In this document: in pieces, positions 62,340-64,000 of the stretch
Layout: every line of letters begins with the position of its first letter
How positions within the stretch are numbered: position 1 is the first letter of the stretch
DNA from: Vermamoeba vermiformis
Lineage: Eukaryota; Tubulinea; Echinamoebida
Length of the DNA stretch: 64,000 nt
Assembly: GCA_045837725.1 (NCBI GenBank)
Contig: JBEWZL010000301.1
Span: 1-64,000 of the forward strand
Direction of reading: 5' to 3'
The notes under the pieces: generated by a model
Told to the model about the DNA's origin: nothing
What the model saw: the letters and a program-made list of their open reading frames with translations, nothing else
Databases searched by the model: none
Translations under genes and position numbers: made by a program

Positions 62340-64000
62340 ATGGCTGCAGCTGGATGGATCGACGAATCCGTCCTCTTGAAGGTTATTCCATTGTCTCAGT
62401 TGGCAGCATATGAATGGGATACGACTACAAATGAGACAAAATATAACGAAGCATTTTTCAATTTGTTTGGAGTGGACAAGAATGATCCAAAAGCAATTGA
62501 AGATCTAAAGGCACTAAAATTTGTTGTGGATAAAGAAGAAGCGATAAAAGAAACAGGAAGACTAGTAAATTATGCAAACAGCTTGGATTTGTCAAAAGAG
62601 GGTAATTATTTAATCAGATCAAAACTTGAAAAACAAATTTGATTGAATGCATACTGATAGTAATCTATTAGTATTACAATAACAACGCCGAAATTGCTAA
62701 TTTTCTATCAGTAATTAAACGTTACACAAAGTTTTATTTCTGGTGGATTTGGCCTATTACCGTTACTGAATTACTTGTTGCGCCCTTGTCTAATTGTAAT
62801 AATGTAATTTTAGACATAGTCATTTCGAACGAAGGCCGGTTTGATTTCATTTACCGCTTGAGAGTAGCGGATGGATCTATTAAATGGGCTAATACGAGAG
62901 GCAGCATTGTTGTAGAAACAAATATCGATAGTAACACGAATAGAGCAACAAAGCACGTGAAACTCGTCGGTATAGTCCAAGATCTGACGAAAGTGTGGGA
63001 TAGATTCAAAAGTGAAGTACCCAACGGCAGCGTAGCGTCAAACGAAGTCGAAAATTCCATGCTCGTCACCGAGGCAATACCTCACTTAGTGTGGGCTAAC
63101 TACGTAAGCGATTTTTCGCGATCTTTCTAAACACTACGTGATTTATTTAAATGACAAGCGTTGCTAACCTCCAATATGTAGCCTTCAGGAGAGCCTTCCT
63201 ACTTCAACTCGCGATGGGCGGACTATACAGGCATAACATTATTTGACTTGGCGCAGTTGGGCTGGTCTTGGGAGACCGTTATACATCCGGACGATGTTAA
63301 AGGTACTTTGGAGGCGTGGAACAGAGCTTTGGGTAGCGTAAGTATAGCACTACATAAAAGCCATTCTTTTATCGAGATCTATTGGATCGAGTTTCAGATC
63401 TGACTTTGTTATTAATAACTAGATTTCCTCTATTAACTTTTAATACTTGTAGGGCCAAGACTACGAAGCTCGATTTAGATTGCGAAGACGCGACGGCCAA
63501 TATCGATGGCATCTAGGACGAGGAGTTCCTATTAAAGGCTCAGACGGAAGCATCAAACGATGGTTCAGCACGTGCACCGATATTCACGATCAAAAGATGT
63601 TAGAAGAAAAAGCTACGGCGTCAGAATTGAGATTGAAGTGGCTGATACAAAGCTTCCCGGTTAATATTTGGACGATCGATAACAATGCAATCATTACGTT
63701 CATGAACCAACAACCGTCCACAGACGACATCGGATTCGGTACGTGCAACATTAGTGTTATAAAGACACTTAATAGGATCAATTTGAAGTTCTCACAATGA
63801 AATTTCAAAAGATTATTGAAGTGTCAAAGTGTCTAATTGTTGCTTATTAAGTTCCGTCCTGGATCGGCAGATCGTTGTACGAGTACATCGATGCTAAAGG
63901 CTTGGTCGAGTTGAAGCCAGTTCTCGAGAGAGCGCGCAAAGGAGAGAATTTCTCGCAAGAAATCAACGTTGACAAGTACTGGTTTGACGTGCATTTTTGG
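62340..64000 (+). CDS. Multi-PAS sensor protein, 5' part only (probable histidine kinase)
   Basis: Exons 62340-62601, 62814-63103, 63182-63337, 63453-63738 and 63852 onward join in frame and run off the window edge. At least three PAS/PAC units are visible. PAS1: YEWDTTTNETKYNEAFFNLF, with PAC FDFIYRLRVADGSIKWANTR. PAS2: PHLVWANYPSGEPSYFNSRW and WETVIHPDDVKGTLEAWNRA, with PAC YEARFRLRRRDGQYRWHLGR. PAS3 begins LKWLIQSFPVNIWTIDNNA. The PAC motifs (RRRDGQYRWH and GRGVPI) are of the kind found in histidine kinases of amoebae and bacteria. The kinase and receiver domains, if any, would lie beyond 64,000. First ATG 62,340 is used. Confidence 0.82.

Overview
The window is one chromosome end of a small-genome eukaryote, most likely a free-living amoebozoan or similar unicellular protist. 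It opens with about 240 bp of CCCTAA (TTAGGG) telomere repeats. Nearly every gene is broken by short spliceosomal introns, mostly 40-110 bp with GTAAGT or GTACGT donors. The gene content suggests an amoeba: a multi-PAS sensor protein, a histidine phosphotransfer protein, a RasGEF, several F-box proteins, an L-type lectin and an EGF/multi-span membrane protein. The lineage is inferred from content only; no marker gene was compared.

Bases 1-7,000 are subtelomere. They hold the telomere, a CpG-rich 28-bp inverted repeat, about 12 copies of a 139-bp satellite (about 2,250-3,962), and a decayed piggyBac-like transposase (4,047-6,137). The region outside the hairpin is poor in CpG. Its internal variation is largely CG against TG/CA, and the three clear premature stops in the transposase are all TGA. 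This points to cytosine methylation and deamination, or a RIP-like process. Ordinary gene-dense sequence begins abruptly at about 7,000.

Bases 7,000-33,100 carry a CYP51-like P450, an EGF/PSI/multi-span membrane protein, a BSD-domain protein, a bacterial-type RlaP nucleotidyltransferase, a lysophospholipid acyltransferase, a dual-specificity phosphatase, a glutathionylspermidine-synthase-like ATP-grasp protein, a type I membrane protein, a three-Kazal secreted inhibitor, an ADP-ribosylarginine hydrolase, a GPI-anchored L-type lectin and a 14-exon ABCC transporter.

Bases 33,900-64,000 carry a SANT/C2H2 regulator, an HPt protein, an S53 peptidase, an intron-containing H2B-H2A histone doublet with an FG-rich acidic tail, a SET protein with altered motifs, a Ure2/YfcG-type GST, the eEF2 lysine methyltransferase EEF2KMT, three F-box proteins (propeller, LRR and PH types), two secreted-protein copies fused in one reading frame, a TEX2/Nvj2-type lipid-transfer protein, a RasGEF and the 5' part of a multi-PAS protein.

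Exon boundaries were joined by hand from GT/AG (occasionally GC/AG) sites. Every gene model closes in frame except the transposase and the second copy of the fused secreted gene. The strongest candidate for something undescribed is the H2B-H2A doublet (38,993-40,221).
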